Shown here piece after piece: positions 1-13,154 of a stretch of 64,000 nt of DNA (position 1 is its first letter; each line of letters opens with the position of its first letter). The position numbers and the translations under genes were made by a program. Location of the stretch: contig NC_045139.1 in the NCBI RefSeq assembly GCF_008831285.2, positions 15,668,354-15,732,353 on the forward strand, written 5' to 3'. The DNA is from Nymphaea colorata. Taxonomy: Eukaryota > Streptophyta > Magnoliopsida > Nymphaeales > Nymphaeaceae. The notes under the pieces are model-generated. The model was not told where the DNA came from. It saw nothing but the letters and a program-made list of their open reading frames with translations, and searched no databases.

Positions 1-1013
1 TCAACACCTCCTGGAGGAAGAAAAGAAATGGGAGATTTATATTCACTTTGCATCATGGCTTGCTATCAAATCATCTCTACCTCAAAATTCTCGACAAATA
101 AAACGCTGCCCATTGCTACCCATTTCAAATTAGTTATTGAGCTTTCAAATCAGTAATTCAAATTTGAAATTTACTGATCAAAGTTTACTGCCAAGAGGAG
201 AGAATAACACTGACCAAAGTAAAAGCAAGATGAATTTACCTTGAAAACGCAAACCTTGGGGATGCATTCATGAATACGACATCTATGCAGAGATGGATTG
301 TCAATTGCTTATAAACCAGGGAAGAATTTGGAAGGAAATTGAAGGGGAGAGAAAGATTGACGGGGTTACACATTTTGATTAATCAGAGAGTATTTACCAC
401 TGAAGCAATTCTATGACGCTCAACTCACCATGGGAAAACTAAATAAATTGCGGCAATCATTAGGCTGATCAAGGCTGAAATCCTCACTCATCCTTTTCTG
501 CCGAGAGCAAGCAGCTTCTCGCATATCCATGCATTTAATTTCTTAATAATGGGATAAACCTTTCCTGATAAATTATTTGAAATCACTAAAAAGTTAAGTA
601 TTCAGATTTAAGTAATGCATTGAATGCACGATCCACATCATAATTGACGGAGTTAGGCCGTCGAAGTGGAAAAATGAATTACTAGAAGTGGCATGCACGT
701 CCTTCTCAAATGAAAAAAGTTTTTTTGCTCAAGCGCGTAGCTATTAACTTTAGTCAAAGTAAGGAACGAATAGACTTGTCGTTTGAGCGCAAAACCGGTA
801 ATGAATTTGCCGGCGGCAAGAAGTCAGAAATGACTTTGACAATGAACATACCAACGAAGGATCAGGAGAAAGATGAATTTTTTGCCCATCCCATCACAAA
901 GGCTAATCAACATTCACTGTCAATTCTATGTTTCGCATTGGTTTGGGTGAGCAGAAATACGAATGCAAGTGAGAGTTCAATCTCCTCTCTCTGGTCTAGC
1001 GCACTGTTAGGGT

Positions 1014-1450
1014 TAGGGATGTCAACATACCCAATTCATCACATTTTAGATTAAACCGATCCGAAAAATTTGAATATAGAAAAAATAATAATATTTGATT
1101 AAGAAATCGGATCGGATTCGGATTTAATAAATTGCATCTTCAGATATACATAAATATCCAATCGAATTTGGATACGGATTCAAATCGAATTCATTTTTAG
1201 ACAATTTTTTTTTGTGTCTAATGCTAGTTTAAATTTTGAAAATTGGCAAAATGTTATTCAAAATTCGGATTTGGATTCAGATATAAATATAAAAATCAGA
1301 TTTGGATTGTAAAATCAGGGATTCAGATTCTGATACGATTTTTCTTTATTCGAATTCAAATCAGAATTCGAACCTGAATATGTGAATATCCGAAAAAACG
1401 GATATGATTAAGAACATATCAGATTTGAATCTGATCCGTTGACATCCCTA
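1014..1450. mobile_element. hAT-like non-autonomous element (MITE)
   Basis: The ends are perfect inverted repeats: TAGGGATGTCAAC at 1014-1026 and its reverse complement GTTGACATCCCTA at 1438-1450. The 8-bp flanks, GTTAGGGT on the left and ATTAGGGC on the right, match at 6 of 8 positions, which fits a decayed hAT-type 8-bp target-site duplication. The inside is AT-rich, non-coding and made of degenerate 'ggattcggat/tttgaatat' motifs, with no transposase. TIRs beginning TAGGG or CAGGG are typical of hAT elements; the superfamily assignment is inferred from that and the flank length. Confidence 0.65.
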
Positions 1451-2148
1451 ATTAGGGCCTTAAAAGTAAGAGTCGAAACTCCTCTCCCTACCTCCAATGT
1501 CTAGCACGGTGTCAGTGCATTAGACAAGAGAGTCGAACCTCTTCTCCCTTCCACTAAGGTCTACTGTCATTGGTGTCTTCCTTCACATTGTTACAGGGAT
1601 AGGTGCCCATTTTGCTTGAACCAAGCACAAGCCACCTACCAGCCACTGCCCCAAGCCGGTGCGCCCACACCTTCGATGCTACCTTTTTACATCCGTTCAT
1701 CGATCAAACTGATCCATCCATACGTCTTACATTTTGATGCCAAAAACCACAACATGTGTCGCAGGAAATCTATATCGTCTTCCAAACTTATCTGTTAGTA
1801 CAACTTAATTTGGGTTTTGAACTTAAATTTCTAAAATCTTATGCTTCGTATACGATATAAAAACACGCAAAGTCGTACCATTTATATAATGACATCAAAG
1901 CTATGCATTGGCGTGCAAGAATGCCTTTCATAGATCATGCATGAAGTAAGCAGCAGCTTTGTGGCCTCGTCCATGTCCTCTACAGGTCGAGTCTCCAGCA
2001 TGCATTGCACAATTGGTGTTGCGTCATTGAAGAAAAAAATAATGAATTGACATTGTGATTTAAATTTATATCTTCAGTTGGATATATGTAGCCAATGTGC
2101 AAATGATGTCATAGATTCTCTTAAATAGAAGTTATCTTTCATGTCATA

Positions 2149-2167
2149 TATATATATATATATATAT
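2149..2167. repeat. (TA)n microsatellite
   Basis: A short uninterrupted AT/TA dinucleotide run within AT-rich spacer. Confidence 0.85.
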
Positions 2168-2407
2168 GAAAAAATTGGATTGTGATTCGAGTTATTTAAA
2201 GTCATCTAACAATCTAATATGTATCGTTTGATTCAACATGATAGATGGTTAAAAGAAAAATAAAAGAAAAAAATGGTGGATTCATCATTTTATGTTTTTT
2301 TCTCAATCATCATTCTAATGTATATGAAAGATTTAAAGTGACAGAAAAATTTTAATGTCTTTCTAAGGGATGAACATGTGGGAGTAATTGGGAGGTTAGT
2401 AAGACTG

Positions 2408-2653
2408 TAAGAGTGGGCACTAGGGCGGGGCTCCATCGGGGTTTTAGTCCCCTAGGGTCGGGCCGTGAAAATGGGTTCGGGCTGGCCCAAGCCCGACAAG
2501 AAATCAGGCTGGACTGGACATGACGAAACAATTATCATTAATTTTAAATATATGTATATTATATAATATAAAAAACTATTAAAATTGAACCGGGCCCGTG
2601 CCCAACTTGGACTGGACTGGGGCTCGGGCAGGCGCCGCCCGAGCCCACTGCTA
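2408..2653. mobile_element. Possible hAT-like MITE, GC-rich ends
   Basis: The left end reads TAAGAGTGGGCACTAGGGCG. The right end, reverse-complemented, reads TTAGCAGTGGGCTCGGGCGG. The two are similar but imperfect inverted repeats built on AGTGGGC and GGGC motifs, and they enclose an AT-rich core. Such 'GTGGGC...GCCCAC' ends are common in plant hAT-derived MITEs. I could not find a clean target-site duplication, so the boundaries are approximate. Confidence 0.4.
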
Positions 2654-4336
2654 AAAATTAGATCATGACGGTAGAAAGGAGAGGGTGGTTGCCCATACTC
2701 TTTGGTAGTTGTAGTTGGTGCTCTATGATTAAACCGTCCACCGGTCAAGCCAAATCTTCTGCAGGCAGGCAAGGCGCTACCCTTGATGCCCAGATGAATA
2801 CCAGTCCCATGTCATCTCTCTCTTTCTCTCACTAAAAACAAACAGATCGGATTTGAACTAAATCTACGCATATCAGTTTGATTAACTGAGTTTTGTATAA
2901 ATCGGATTCTGACTTGAATTTAAATCTCATATCATACTTTCTACAACCAAACTGAGACCAGACCAGACTTGGACCTGAACCTTATATGTAATCAAGTTTT
3001 CATCTTTTAGTTCCATAGACTTGGAAGTTTTGATGTGCAAAATTTCATATCAGAACCAGCATGATCATGTTCGGATCAACTCTAGATCATTGGCATCTTC
3101 GTTTAGCCAACGATTTCCATGTGATCTTCTAGAATGTGGTCTAAGCTTATGAGCATGTCTATGTCAGTTGAATCTGATGTGGTTGATTAAGCTGCAAGTT
3201 AGGCACCCATCATCTTTTAGGCGAAGCTTTTGCGATGGTTGGGAAAGTCGGTTCGCTTTCGACGCATTTCTTTCGTGGAATTTGGTTCGATGAATTGATC
3301 TTTTTTTTGTCGAACGTATTGGCGTAGGGCCCTCGGCTCAATTGAATTTTGATTAAATGTGGTAGGTGTGCTTCTTAAGATTGATTGAGAAACATCTCCG
3401 AGAGGGTTGGCGCAATGGATGAGGCGGAGACTAGTTTCTGTTTTGAATCACTAAGGTATTTAATCTAGTTTTTGTGTTTTAAAAGAAAAAGTCACCGATG
3501 TGTAAGTTGAAGCACTGCAGGGCAACACTTCAAAGCATCGGAAACAGACTATGTACTAATACGCACACAAGAGGTTAGGTAAAAGCTTCGGCTTTTTTAG
3601 TCGAGCGATAGGTATCTTTTGTCAAAAAAGTTTTCCAAATGAAGATTTTTAAGAATTGAAGCCCAAGTTCATGAACTATTTCACTTTAGTGTATCAGATA
3701 TTTGATTTGATGAAATACTTTAAAAAAGCCAGATATGGAAAACAAATTATATTCAGTAACATGTTTAATTCCAAATAAAAGTATGGTTTGGATTTAGTTG
3801 TGTGTTTGAAAGTCGAATTTGGATTTGAATATGAAAATAAAGGCCAAACTCAGATCGGGATTCAAATACAGTAGATAGACTTTTCTTCATTCGTATACAA
3901 TACAAGTCAATTCAGATAGATAGATGTGACAAAGGATGGCAGATCTGGTTTCGATCCAATCCATTGACGGTCAAAAGCTTAGTCTACAGGTAATCCAAAT
4001 CCGCCAAACTAGTGGAAGAGTGGTTGAACCACACAATGTGCCGCATTAAAATGTGGATTTGAAATCTGAATTAAAATCTTGGCTTAAGATCCTTAATTTG
4101 ATGTATCATAAATTTTCATATAAATACTATATCACCAAAATCATGTCACATCAAATCCATAAATCAAAAAATCTTAATGAAGATAATCGGCCAATTAGAA
4201 TGGGATGGGTGGGAAGTTGAATTTTTTCACTGTTCAAATATTAAGTATTTTGTTTAAAAATAGGTATATCATTTTATATTTTGAAACTTTTTAGTAAAAA
4301 TATTAAATTCTTCCTATCCATAGCCTCACCAATTTG

Positions 4337-4653
4337 TAGGGCAGCACAATGATTTGAGAACTCGCTCGAAAAAACTTGGCTCGTACTGAACTCTTTTATA
4401 AATGAGTCAAGTTCGAGCTTACAATGATACTCAAAACGATAAACGAGTCAAGTTCGAGTTTCAGGAACTCAACTCACACACCGTTACTCTATATAATATT
4501 GTCAAAACCGGTTTCACAAGTTATACATGTTATACGAGTTAACGCCTAAACGAGTTAAATAAGTTAAACAAGTCTCTCAATTTTGTGTAGTCGAGTCAAG
4601 CTTGCTGTAAGGAGCTCAAGCTCGAGTTTTTTGGTTTTTTGAGCCGAGCCCTA
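4337..4653. mobile_element. hAT-like MITE with perfect 8-bp TSD
   Basis: The element begins TAGGGC and ends GCCCTA. It is flanked by identical 8-bp direct repeats, CCAATTTG at 4329-4336 and CCAATTTG at 4654-4661, as expected for hAT transposition. The 317-bp interior is non-coding and full of 'gagtcaagttcgag' and 'ctcgag' type short repeats. The exact duplication suggests a fairly recent insertion. There is no transposase, so it depended on an element elsewhere. Confidence 0.75.
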
Positions 4654-7001
4654 CCAATTTGTACACGATAAAATGGAATCTAAAAACCCATCTTTATACG
4701 ACGGATCTACGAAAGTACAGTTCCATTTATTGCCAAAATATGAATACAAACAGGATGAACTGAGAGATTTAAACACACGACAGGTCAGGCTCAGAACAAA
4801 CATAATAAAAATGACAAAACATTCAAACCATATCTGGCCATTTTCTGCTTCCTACGAAATAAAAGCAACCAGTGCACATGATTTGTGGGACAGGATTTGG
4901 TTACAATAACATGACTTGAGTCCAGCTAGAAATCAGATAAAAATTGTCGATTATCGACTATTTTTTAATATTTTAAAAGTTTTTTATTTTAATTTTCAAT
5001 TTTTATACTTTTCATTTATTTTTCAAAAAATAAAATAACGTGGTAGTTTTGCTAATTCGCAACTAAAATTTAGTTGAATAGCTGAATATTCAAAACCGAA
5101 TTTTACAACACCGGTTAAGATATCGAATCGTGTCATTTCTTAACTGTTTGATGTATGAAAGAGTTAAGATGAAAATAATTGTAAGTTGCAAAACTTTATT
5201 GACTCAACATGTGTCTCACTCAAACGATATACAACGAAACCATACTTTACAGATGAGATTGTGTTCTTATCTATAAAAATACACATTTTGTTTTCACTCA
5301 CTGTGCTTTGCGTCATTTTTAAGTACTTAAGTAACCATGATTTAGCATCTAAGATAAATAATTACTGATGACGCCCCCTAACATCATGCCATTATGTTGG
5401 TATTGCCAATTATTTTACATAGTATATCATAAAATATAAATATAATATATGATATTGATGTTATAATATTTACTTGTTCAGTTGCTGCCATGAGTGGGAA
5501 GATTCGGTCAGGGATTAGGGCTGACAGTGATATATTTTTTAGCGTCCAGGTCAAGTCACCGGCGTCATCCATATCTACCGGCGATGTGATTGCATGATCT
5601 CGTGTGGGCCGATATGGCAAAGTTCTTCCAGATCCGCCTGGGGAGTGGGTCGATGCCGTTCATTTTCTAGATCGAACGGCGTCCGTGAGATGCCAAACGG
5701 TTCCTGACCCGCTCTGCACCAAACGTTTATTTTATTTTATCACTATTTTTGGGGCCTCAAATCTTAACTTGGCCCTGCCATTTTACATAAAATTCCAGAA
5801 CGGGCACCGTAATTTCTAGACGTTCCTAAGGGAGGGTTATAAACTTATGTCTCTTGGAGAACTGGTAAGTAACTTTTTTTTGGGTTAACTACCTTTTTCT
5901 TTATTTTCTAAGCGCTTTGCTGGTAACAGTTGTGTCATGTACCCACTTTATATATCAAAGTCTTGCATTCATTTAACATGAATCTTAAAGCCAATAATAA
6001 TCCAAGACAATAAAAATCTACTTGAAATTTTCTAAATAGCATTTGGAAACACTAGGATAAAAAAAAATCCCGTGATTTTGATCACAGGATTTTTAATCCT
6101 AGCATCAATTGAATAACAATTTGCATCTCCATTCCACAAAAGAAGTTGTGTGCGACATGCCCACACGATTTTAATCGCACTTTTGAAGCAGTAGCATAGC
6201 TACATAAAATGTCTACGCCAGCAATAAAATTTTTATTATTTTTATATAGATTTTTTATAATTATTTATTTATTTATATATATTGTGTCTCTTCAAAAATG
6301 AGAATTTTTATAACAGTGTCTCATAGCCAAAATTTTTTGCCTTCGCCATTGTTTTGAAGGTGCCACCAAAATAATCTTGGGATGAAAACGGTGCATTAAA
6401 TTTCTGATCAATGTTTGCTTGAACCAAGATTGGCAAACCCAAAAAGATAATAAAATGGCACTTTTCTGAAGAACAACAAAGACGAGAACCCGAAAGATTT
6501 GCTTCAAACATGAGCTAACCTGAGTTACGTTCAAAATGATCCTCCTCACTGATTTTGAAACTTTGAATAACAAAAGGCTCGAGAGTATTTTGAAATTCAC
6601 AACAACTCAGGGTGTTTCTGAAAAATTTCAAACCTGTGACTCAAGTTAACTACGAAAGGTTGCAGTATGTCCCTACCCAACCATTAATTTAAAAAACAAA
6701 CAATACTTTTTTTATTTTTAGACAAAAAGAGAGTCCATGTCAGTGATCAGAAAAAAAGAAACAAAGTTCGTTCACGCTCTATTTCGCCGTCAACACGATA
6801 AAAAAAAATATAAATTTGACAAACTGGAAGAGAAGAGCAACAGATGGCGAATAAAGAAAGAAGAGGCCGTCAATTTGGCCGGATATCGGACATCAATCGC
6901 CGTCTCCGGTCTTCTCCTTTTGCTGAAGCCGCCGGTTTTCATGGTTGGCGCGAAACGCGGACGGTAGCCAGCCTGGCGCCGGCATGAGAGAGCTGAAAAA
7001 G

Positions 7002-7021
7002 AGAGAGAGAGAGAGAGAGAG
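7002..7021. repeat. (GA)n microsatellite
   Basis: A GA dinucleotide run of about 20 bp inside a mixed, non-coding stretch. Confidence 0.85.
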
Positions 7022-7150
7022 TGAATGCGGACAGAATTAGATCCGATTTTAATGGTGCCTCGAGCTTCCTGTCTCGTTCTGATCAGACTCGTATCGGTTC
7101 GTATCCGTGTTGTCAATATCAATTCCCTGTTGGTCAACACTCATTGCATT

Positions 7151-7299
7151 CAGTGGCGGAGCCTGGAGGGGCCCCGGCCCCCCTAAGCTTAGAAAATTTG
7201 AAATTTACCACACAACATTTAGTGAAATTCTCAATTGGTCCCAGTAAAAATTCTTGAAATAATATAACGGCCCCTTATAAGAAATATGCTCTGCCACAT
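7151..7299. mobile_element. Possible small hAT-like MITE (CAGTGGCGGAGCC end)
   Basis: The left end CAGTGGCGGAGCCTGG is a common plant transposon terminus of the CAGTGGCGGAGCC type. About 140 bp on, the sequence atgctctgccacat gives a degraded inverted match (GTGGCAGAGC). Eight-bp flanks attgcatt (7143-7150) and attgtatc (7300-7307) agree at 6 of 8 positions, which would fit an aged hAT duplication. The interior is AT-rich and non-coding. Confidence 0.4.
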
Positions 7300-10200
7300 A
7301 TTGTATCAACATTCAACAAATGACACATAAGAATTTACGTTTTCTAAAATTAGTTTAAATATTTCAAATATACTTTTATTCAGAAAATGAGTAATAAGCT
7401 GATACTAAAAATAAATATTTAAGTGAAGCAAATGTAAGTTCAGCTCTTAACGAGACTAAACTCAGACATGCTAAACAACTAGAGTCTAAAACTTGAATTG
7501 GTCGAATTTGATTAGAATAATATATAAATATAATTAATTATAATAAATGTATATATATATATAATTATATATTTAAGTAAAATAATATGAAAAACAAGTT
7601 ATCAAGGGTGAAATTTGCATCAAATCCAAATTAGGATAACTGTAGCTAAACGATGCGTATCACTAAAACCTTACCCGACCCGTTTGCACTTGTGATGGTG
7701 ACGGGCAGTGGACCGTGTGGTTTAGCTTTGATTAGAAACCCACAGCAATCCGGAAGCTGTGGATCCTGGAGCTTCCTTTCAGATCAGATCTCATTGGTTT
7801 TGTGGATCTTCTTTTCTGCTTTTTGGATCCCACGAATCCACAAAAACGACAGGCCTAGCCTCTCATATGGTGACGCATACATACGCGTGGAGAATCAGGA
7901 TAGGCTGTAGCGCACTGCACGAATATACGTTATAATATTTAAAAAATCAATATATATTATAATTTTTATTGGACAAGTTTCTAAAATAAGGACAACGATA
8001 AGTATTTTATGTTAGAAACAATATGGCCTTGATTACACCAACATTTCATGACTTTCAGCCAAATAATTTAAGAATCACATTTATATATAGAGAATGCAGG
8101 CGAAATGTTAAGGAAAACAGTGATAAATGCATTAAATATTTTAAACATTGATTAAATTTCTCAAAAGTTACTGGTTTCATTGTGGAATTTACTGTTGGAA
8201 AGTAAGGTTTTTCTGTTCATGATAGCTTATAAAATCCAGAAATTCAAGTCTTTATCTAGAACTGGTAGATTTGATTGGAGAATGGTAGTTGACAGGAAAA
8301 ATCCGTCTATTCGATTAAAAAAAAATATGACTCTTTGTCTCTTACTCGTTGTATATACATGAATTTAGTAACTATTTTTTCAAGTGATAGATACCTACCA
8401 CATATTGCATTTACAAACTCCCAAACTCCCACTTGTGCAGATTCTTCCTCAACTTCCAAATAATTCCCGAACAAGCACATTCTGTTTTTTGTTTCTATTC
8501 TGAATGGTATATGCTAGTTGTTGCTAGTAATGATCTGCATTCATTTAGACAAGAGGTTGGACATGGATCCTTCTAGTTGAAGAAGGTGAAAAATTTTCAA
8601 CATCTGGAGTAGATTTTTTGACAGAACTTCTGTTGGATCTCTCTATTCACCAACTTGGTATATGAACAAAAGGCATGAACAATTTAAGTTCAGTTCTTCA
8701 ACTTTTTTGAATTTATTGCAGGTGATTGTTTAAAAGCTAGACAATCATAAATAAAAGTTTGTGTCCAGTGAAGCGTATTTTCTATAGTTGATACAAAGTG
8801 AATCTTACCCAATCAGGAAAAAAAAAAAACTAAATTTTCACTATTTTTTTTGAGAGAGAAATCCTTTTTCTTTTGTTCTCTTCCTGTGGCCATTAACATT
8901 CAATGTTGGGAAAGTTTAATCATCTGCTGAAAAGTATTGGAAATCCAAGAGGATTTTACAAGGAGATTTGTTAAATGATTAGTTGTGTTGGTTTCTAAAC
9001 TCTTTTATATCAGTAAAACAAAATCGTGCCCCAAATTGGAATTGAAATGAAAATTTCAACTCTAGTTTCTCTTTGTGTTTGATAGTTTGGAAGTTTGATT
9101 TCAGATTTGAAAACGAAGTGCTTGATAAAACTTGAATTAAAATTATAGAATTGATGTATTACAACCATTATGACATGTGCCCTAAGGAGAGATCAAAAAA
9201 ATTATAAAATTCTATAATCATAATTCCATCCCTCCGGGGTGGTAAAATCACAATTCCAAAATTTTGAGTGAAAAATATGCTTATAATTTAGAAATCAAAA
9301 TTCTTTATTTGATAACAAAATTTCCATTTCATGAAAAATGTAAATTTAATTTTAGAATTCCACAATTTTGGCTTCATCAAACAGCCCCACAATATCTAAA
9401 TCGTTTAAGCATTCATATAATTGTCTTAAATATGAATTTTTGACGTTTTGCGACTAATGATTTCATGGATAGGCCATCTTCTCGCATAAACAAAAAATCC
9501 AATTCAAAGAAACGATGAACAAAAAATCATCAATATGACAACAAAACTGCAGTAATATTTACTAAAAGAAAGCTTTTATGCACCGGTTTCGTTTAGACAG
9601 AGAAAGAAAAAAAGAACATTTGCAGATTAAGCAAACCATGGATCATAGTCTCAGGACCTACTGAATTGCATGCTTAAGATGCACATAAAGTCTCCCTCAT
9701 CATATGCAACACCAGGCCCAGTGGAGTTCCTTAATCTGCTGAAAGATTTACGACCATTCATTGCCACTCTCCAGAATCAGAACCCCACTTCTGCTTTAGT
9801 AGTGCCCTGCAACCAAGCAAAAAATCTTGATCTTGGTAACAAAAATCACTTCACAAATGAATTATATATTCATTGTAAAAGCTCGATGCGTGGGCTCATG
9901 GCTCTTCGTTTCAGGTGGTCATCATCTCCCTACGTACTGCCACCGCCATCATCTTCAGGTGCTCAAAGTTCGAACCAACATGCGTATTTACTGAAACTTC
10001 TTTCCCTAAATAAAGTTCAAAGACTGTAATAAACAATTGGTGTGGCAGATCTGCTTCCGCTTCGAACATATACTGCATAAAACTGGTGCGTTTCTAACCT
10101 GCGTTCGTAGTTGGTACACCTGTTGTCTGCTTGCTTAAAAGGTTTCCATCGAAGACAGAGCGAGAAGTCGCTGCAGAAATTAATTGTTTGTTTATTGATT

Positions 10201-11959
10201 CTTTTTTACATTGGCTCCTGATCGGTTCCTGCTTCTGCTTTCTGCAATAAAGTTCTCTTTGCCACCTTTCCTGAAGGAGGAGGTAATCAGTTCTACTTTC
10301 CAAGCTCGTGGAGGAATTAAAAATTAGAAAGAGAGTGACGCCTGCGGATTAATGAATGAAGTGAACAGATTTACTGAAAATGAAACTCAGAGATGGAGGG
10401 AAGAAGAGGGCGCGATGATCGATGGTTATCTGCAGATGTGGTAATTGAGATGTAACATCATTTAATGCAGAATGGTGAAATGGGTACCCAGAAAAAATGC
10501 AAAAAAGAGGCAGATGAATCCAATAAAATGTTAAACAAGTTCTCAAGGTAGAGAGAACCTTTCCATCTTTCCGAACAACAGTAAATTATCAACCTCTTAC
10601 TCATCGTTATGATCCGAATCAATAGAGTTTTCTTCAATCGGTCGATTCAGTCTGCTATATTCTAAGTTTACTTTTGAAAAGGATTTTTCATTGTGAATAT
10701 AATTGTTAGAAAAAAAAATTCACATTTCCGATGGTAAGGGACCGGCTGGCTGCAAAAGACAAATAAATAACAGCAACAATAATAAATAACAGCAACGATT
10801 TTTTATTGAGTTATAAAGTCAAATAAGGAGGGCGGTTGAATATGGCGACGCAAACTGGAAATTACAAACCTCGGCCCCAATATTCCATCTTTCACATATT
10901 TTTATCGAGGGCATTTTCGTCATTTTTTCTGACGGGGACGGGTCAACTGCGATTAACTCAGGTGCACAACGGACGGAATCCAGTCCACAGGATCCGAATC
11001 GCTCATGGGGTTTTTGGATCCGGGCCCAAGAAGCCGCACCGGAATGAGAACTTGGACTTCTCCCAGATCCACATCAGTTACGAAATGACCCGAATGGGAT
11101 TCGTATCCAATTGCGGGAGCAAAATCCAGACCCGTTTGCAACCCTAGAGTGAGACAGTGGGTCCCACGGGCTCGTACAAAGGCGAGGGACCAAACGGTTA
11201 AATTTGAATAATAAATTTTCTTTAACGTTATGGAGAGCTAGACGCTCACCATACTTATTCATGTGGGTTTTTCGATCTCCTATCAAGGGATGATGGGTAG
11301 CATAGCACAATTTGTCGGGTTATATTTATATTTAAGATGTATAATGTGTGTTGAATTATAAAGCATGTAGTAACTATGTTTTCAATTTAATTTTGAGAGT
11401 ATGGACAGAATTTCTGACTTCTTCCCAATTGTTGATTTGGGACAGAGTTGTCAGTGAACTAATGTGGTTTGATTTTACCTCCATTTCTTTTTTTCTCAAT
11501 GTATGATATTTCATATAACTTTGCACAGATAATAATTTTAAATAGTATTTATTAAAATTGTTTTCGCAATGAATATTAATATGTGATCGGCGACAGCTTC
11601 ATGGTACCATGCGAACGAAGCAATAAACACAGATGTTGGTAACAATTCTCCATTAATGGTACTCGTGATCTTTTTGTCTCTCTTTACTGAGAGTGGTGTT
11701 CTCCTGGTTTAGGAATCGCCATTCCCTTGTTTTCAACTACCACCTCTTGGGGAGGGAGAGGGAGGGTGAGCTCATCACAGATGGTGACTGGCTGTGGAGT
11801 TTTCTTTTCTCAAAACTGAACAAATGAATGGTTTCTTCTTCCTTTTTTTCTTACCAAGATTCCATTCAGAAGCCCAACTTTTTGAGATTTACTCTCTCGT
11901 TTACTCAACTCGAAGACGTCTCGTGGGGGGCGACCACCCTGACTGAGGTTGGAAAAAGC

Positions 11960-12530
11960 GCCACGGTGCCCGAGGAAGAAGAGGGGGCAGAGCAGACCAG
12001 AGCACAGAACAGAGGGGGCACGGGCAGAGAGAGACACGCCACCATAGGGAAGAAGAAGAGCAGGAGCAAGAAAAAGGAAAAGAGGATCTGGGGAAGAAAG
12101 GAGCAGAGTCAGCAGATTATCGAGCGGCGGATGTATTTATGTCGTTCACTCACTGCCTATTTCCTTTTAACCTCTCGAGATTAATCGCGCGTCTATACGT
12201 GTAATTTCCTCCTCCCCCCCCCCTTTTTTTTTTTTCTGTTACTGTAAGAAGAGCGAGTCTGAGTCTCCGTTCTCGTGGAGAACGGCGGAAAAAGGACAGG
12301 AAATATAGAACGGAACGAGAAAAAAACATCTGAAAGGAAGATAAATAAACGAAAGAAAGTGCCAGAAACACAAATCAAGGAAGAAAAAAACAAAAGAAAG
12401 AAGGAAAAGGAAAAACAGAAAAAGGAGAGCCAAACAGGAGAAGGGTGGGAAAATCAGGAGAAGACGCGGTTTTTGGCCGCTGTTAAAGAGAGAGAGAGAG
12501 GGGGCTGAGAGAGAGAGAGAGAGAGCGGCG
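11960..12530 (+). repeat. Purine-rich (GA/AAG) tract upstream of GIL1-like gene
   Basis: Most of this stretch is purine-biased on the + strand (gaagaagag, aaaagg and agagagag runs). It is interrupted near 12209-12236 by a C9-T11 pyrimidine run and ends in GA repeats at about 12487-12525. It lies about 0.6-1.2 kb before the GIL1-like start codon, so it is probably promoter or leader sequence. Open frames across it, on either strand, are low-complexity artefacts. Confidence 0.6.
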
Positions 12531-13154
12531 CGTTGTAGAAGAAATAGCTCGGCACCGCGCTTTTTTTCTTTGCTAATGCGGCGTCGCCGCTCCATCCTTA
12601 GTTGAAGAGTGGGAGTGTCTTGTATCTCATTTCATTCTCTGTTTCTTCTCCCGGCGATCTGGGGAGGAGGGGGATCTGCCATATATGCCTGAGAGGTTCT
12701 TGGACTCGTCGTCTTCGACAAAAGGGTTTGACAAGATTGGGGATAGGAGGAGATCGTCGCCTTCGGTACGACCCCTCTTCTGCAAAACCTTTTCCGTCTT
12801 GAGAACTGTCGCTTCTCCTGATCGTTGCTTTTGATTTTGCTCCAGAAAAGGAACCGTCGAGGTTCGTCAAGATATCGAGCGTGCGTTTTCCTCGGAGATT
12901 TGTTATTAATCATTATTATCTCGTCGTTGGTATCTGTTTCTTCGATGCGTTATGCATCTGTCGCGTGTAATGGGCCAGTAACGGCGCGCATTGGGGACGA
13001 ACCATCAGCAGAGAGGAACGAAGACAACAACGGCTTTCAATAGTTTAAGAAAGGAAGGTTGCCTGCTCTCCTTCTTCTCCTTCTCTGTTCGCAGTGCAGA
13101 GTGAAGAGGAACGAAAGAAATAAACGAAGAGAGAGAGAGAGAACACGGAGGGAG

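Larger units (their letters stand above)
1..12600. other. Gene-poor, repeat-rich spacer
   Basis: I see no supportable protein-coding gene here. Open frames are short, lack recognisable domains, and many overlap low-complexity or repeat sequence. The stretch is AT-rich and holds small inverted-repeat elements (listed separately) and a TA repeat at about 2149-2167. It also has degenerate 'gattcggat/tttgaat' sequence around 1060-1440, 2840-2960 and 3780-3900. From about 11.7 kb it becomes GA/CT-rich and probably merges into the promoter and leader of the GIL1-like gene. Confidence 0.6.

Noticed and set aside
3401..3470. Sequence ttggcgcaatggatgagg resembling a tRNA/SINE A box
   Set aside because: No matching B box at the right spacing and no poly-A or other SINE features; a tRNA cloverleaf cannot be drawn.
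9690..10340. Possible small minus-strand gene (a short frame ending KQKWGSDSGEWQ after a TTGCAG acceptor, and another ending RREMMTT)
   Set aside because: The pieces cannot be joined into a coherent protein and match nothing I recognise. Splice-like signals this short occur by chance.
12239..12595. Low-complexity frames on both strands in the GA-rich tract
   Set aside because: They translate purine/pyrimidine repeats into K/E/R or S/L/F runs, with no sign of selection for a protein.
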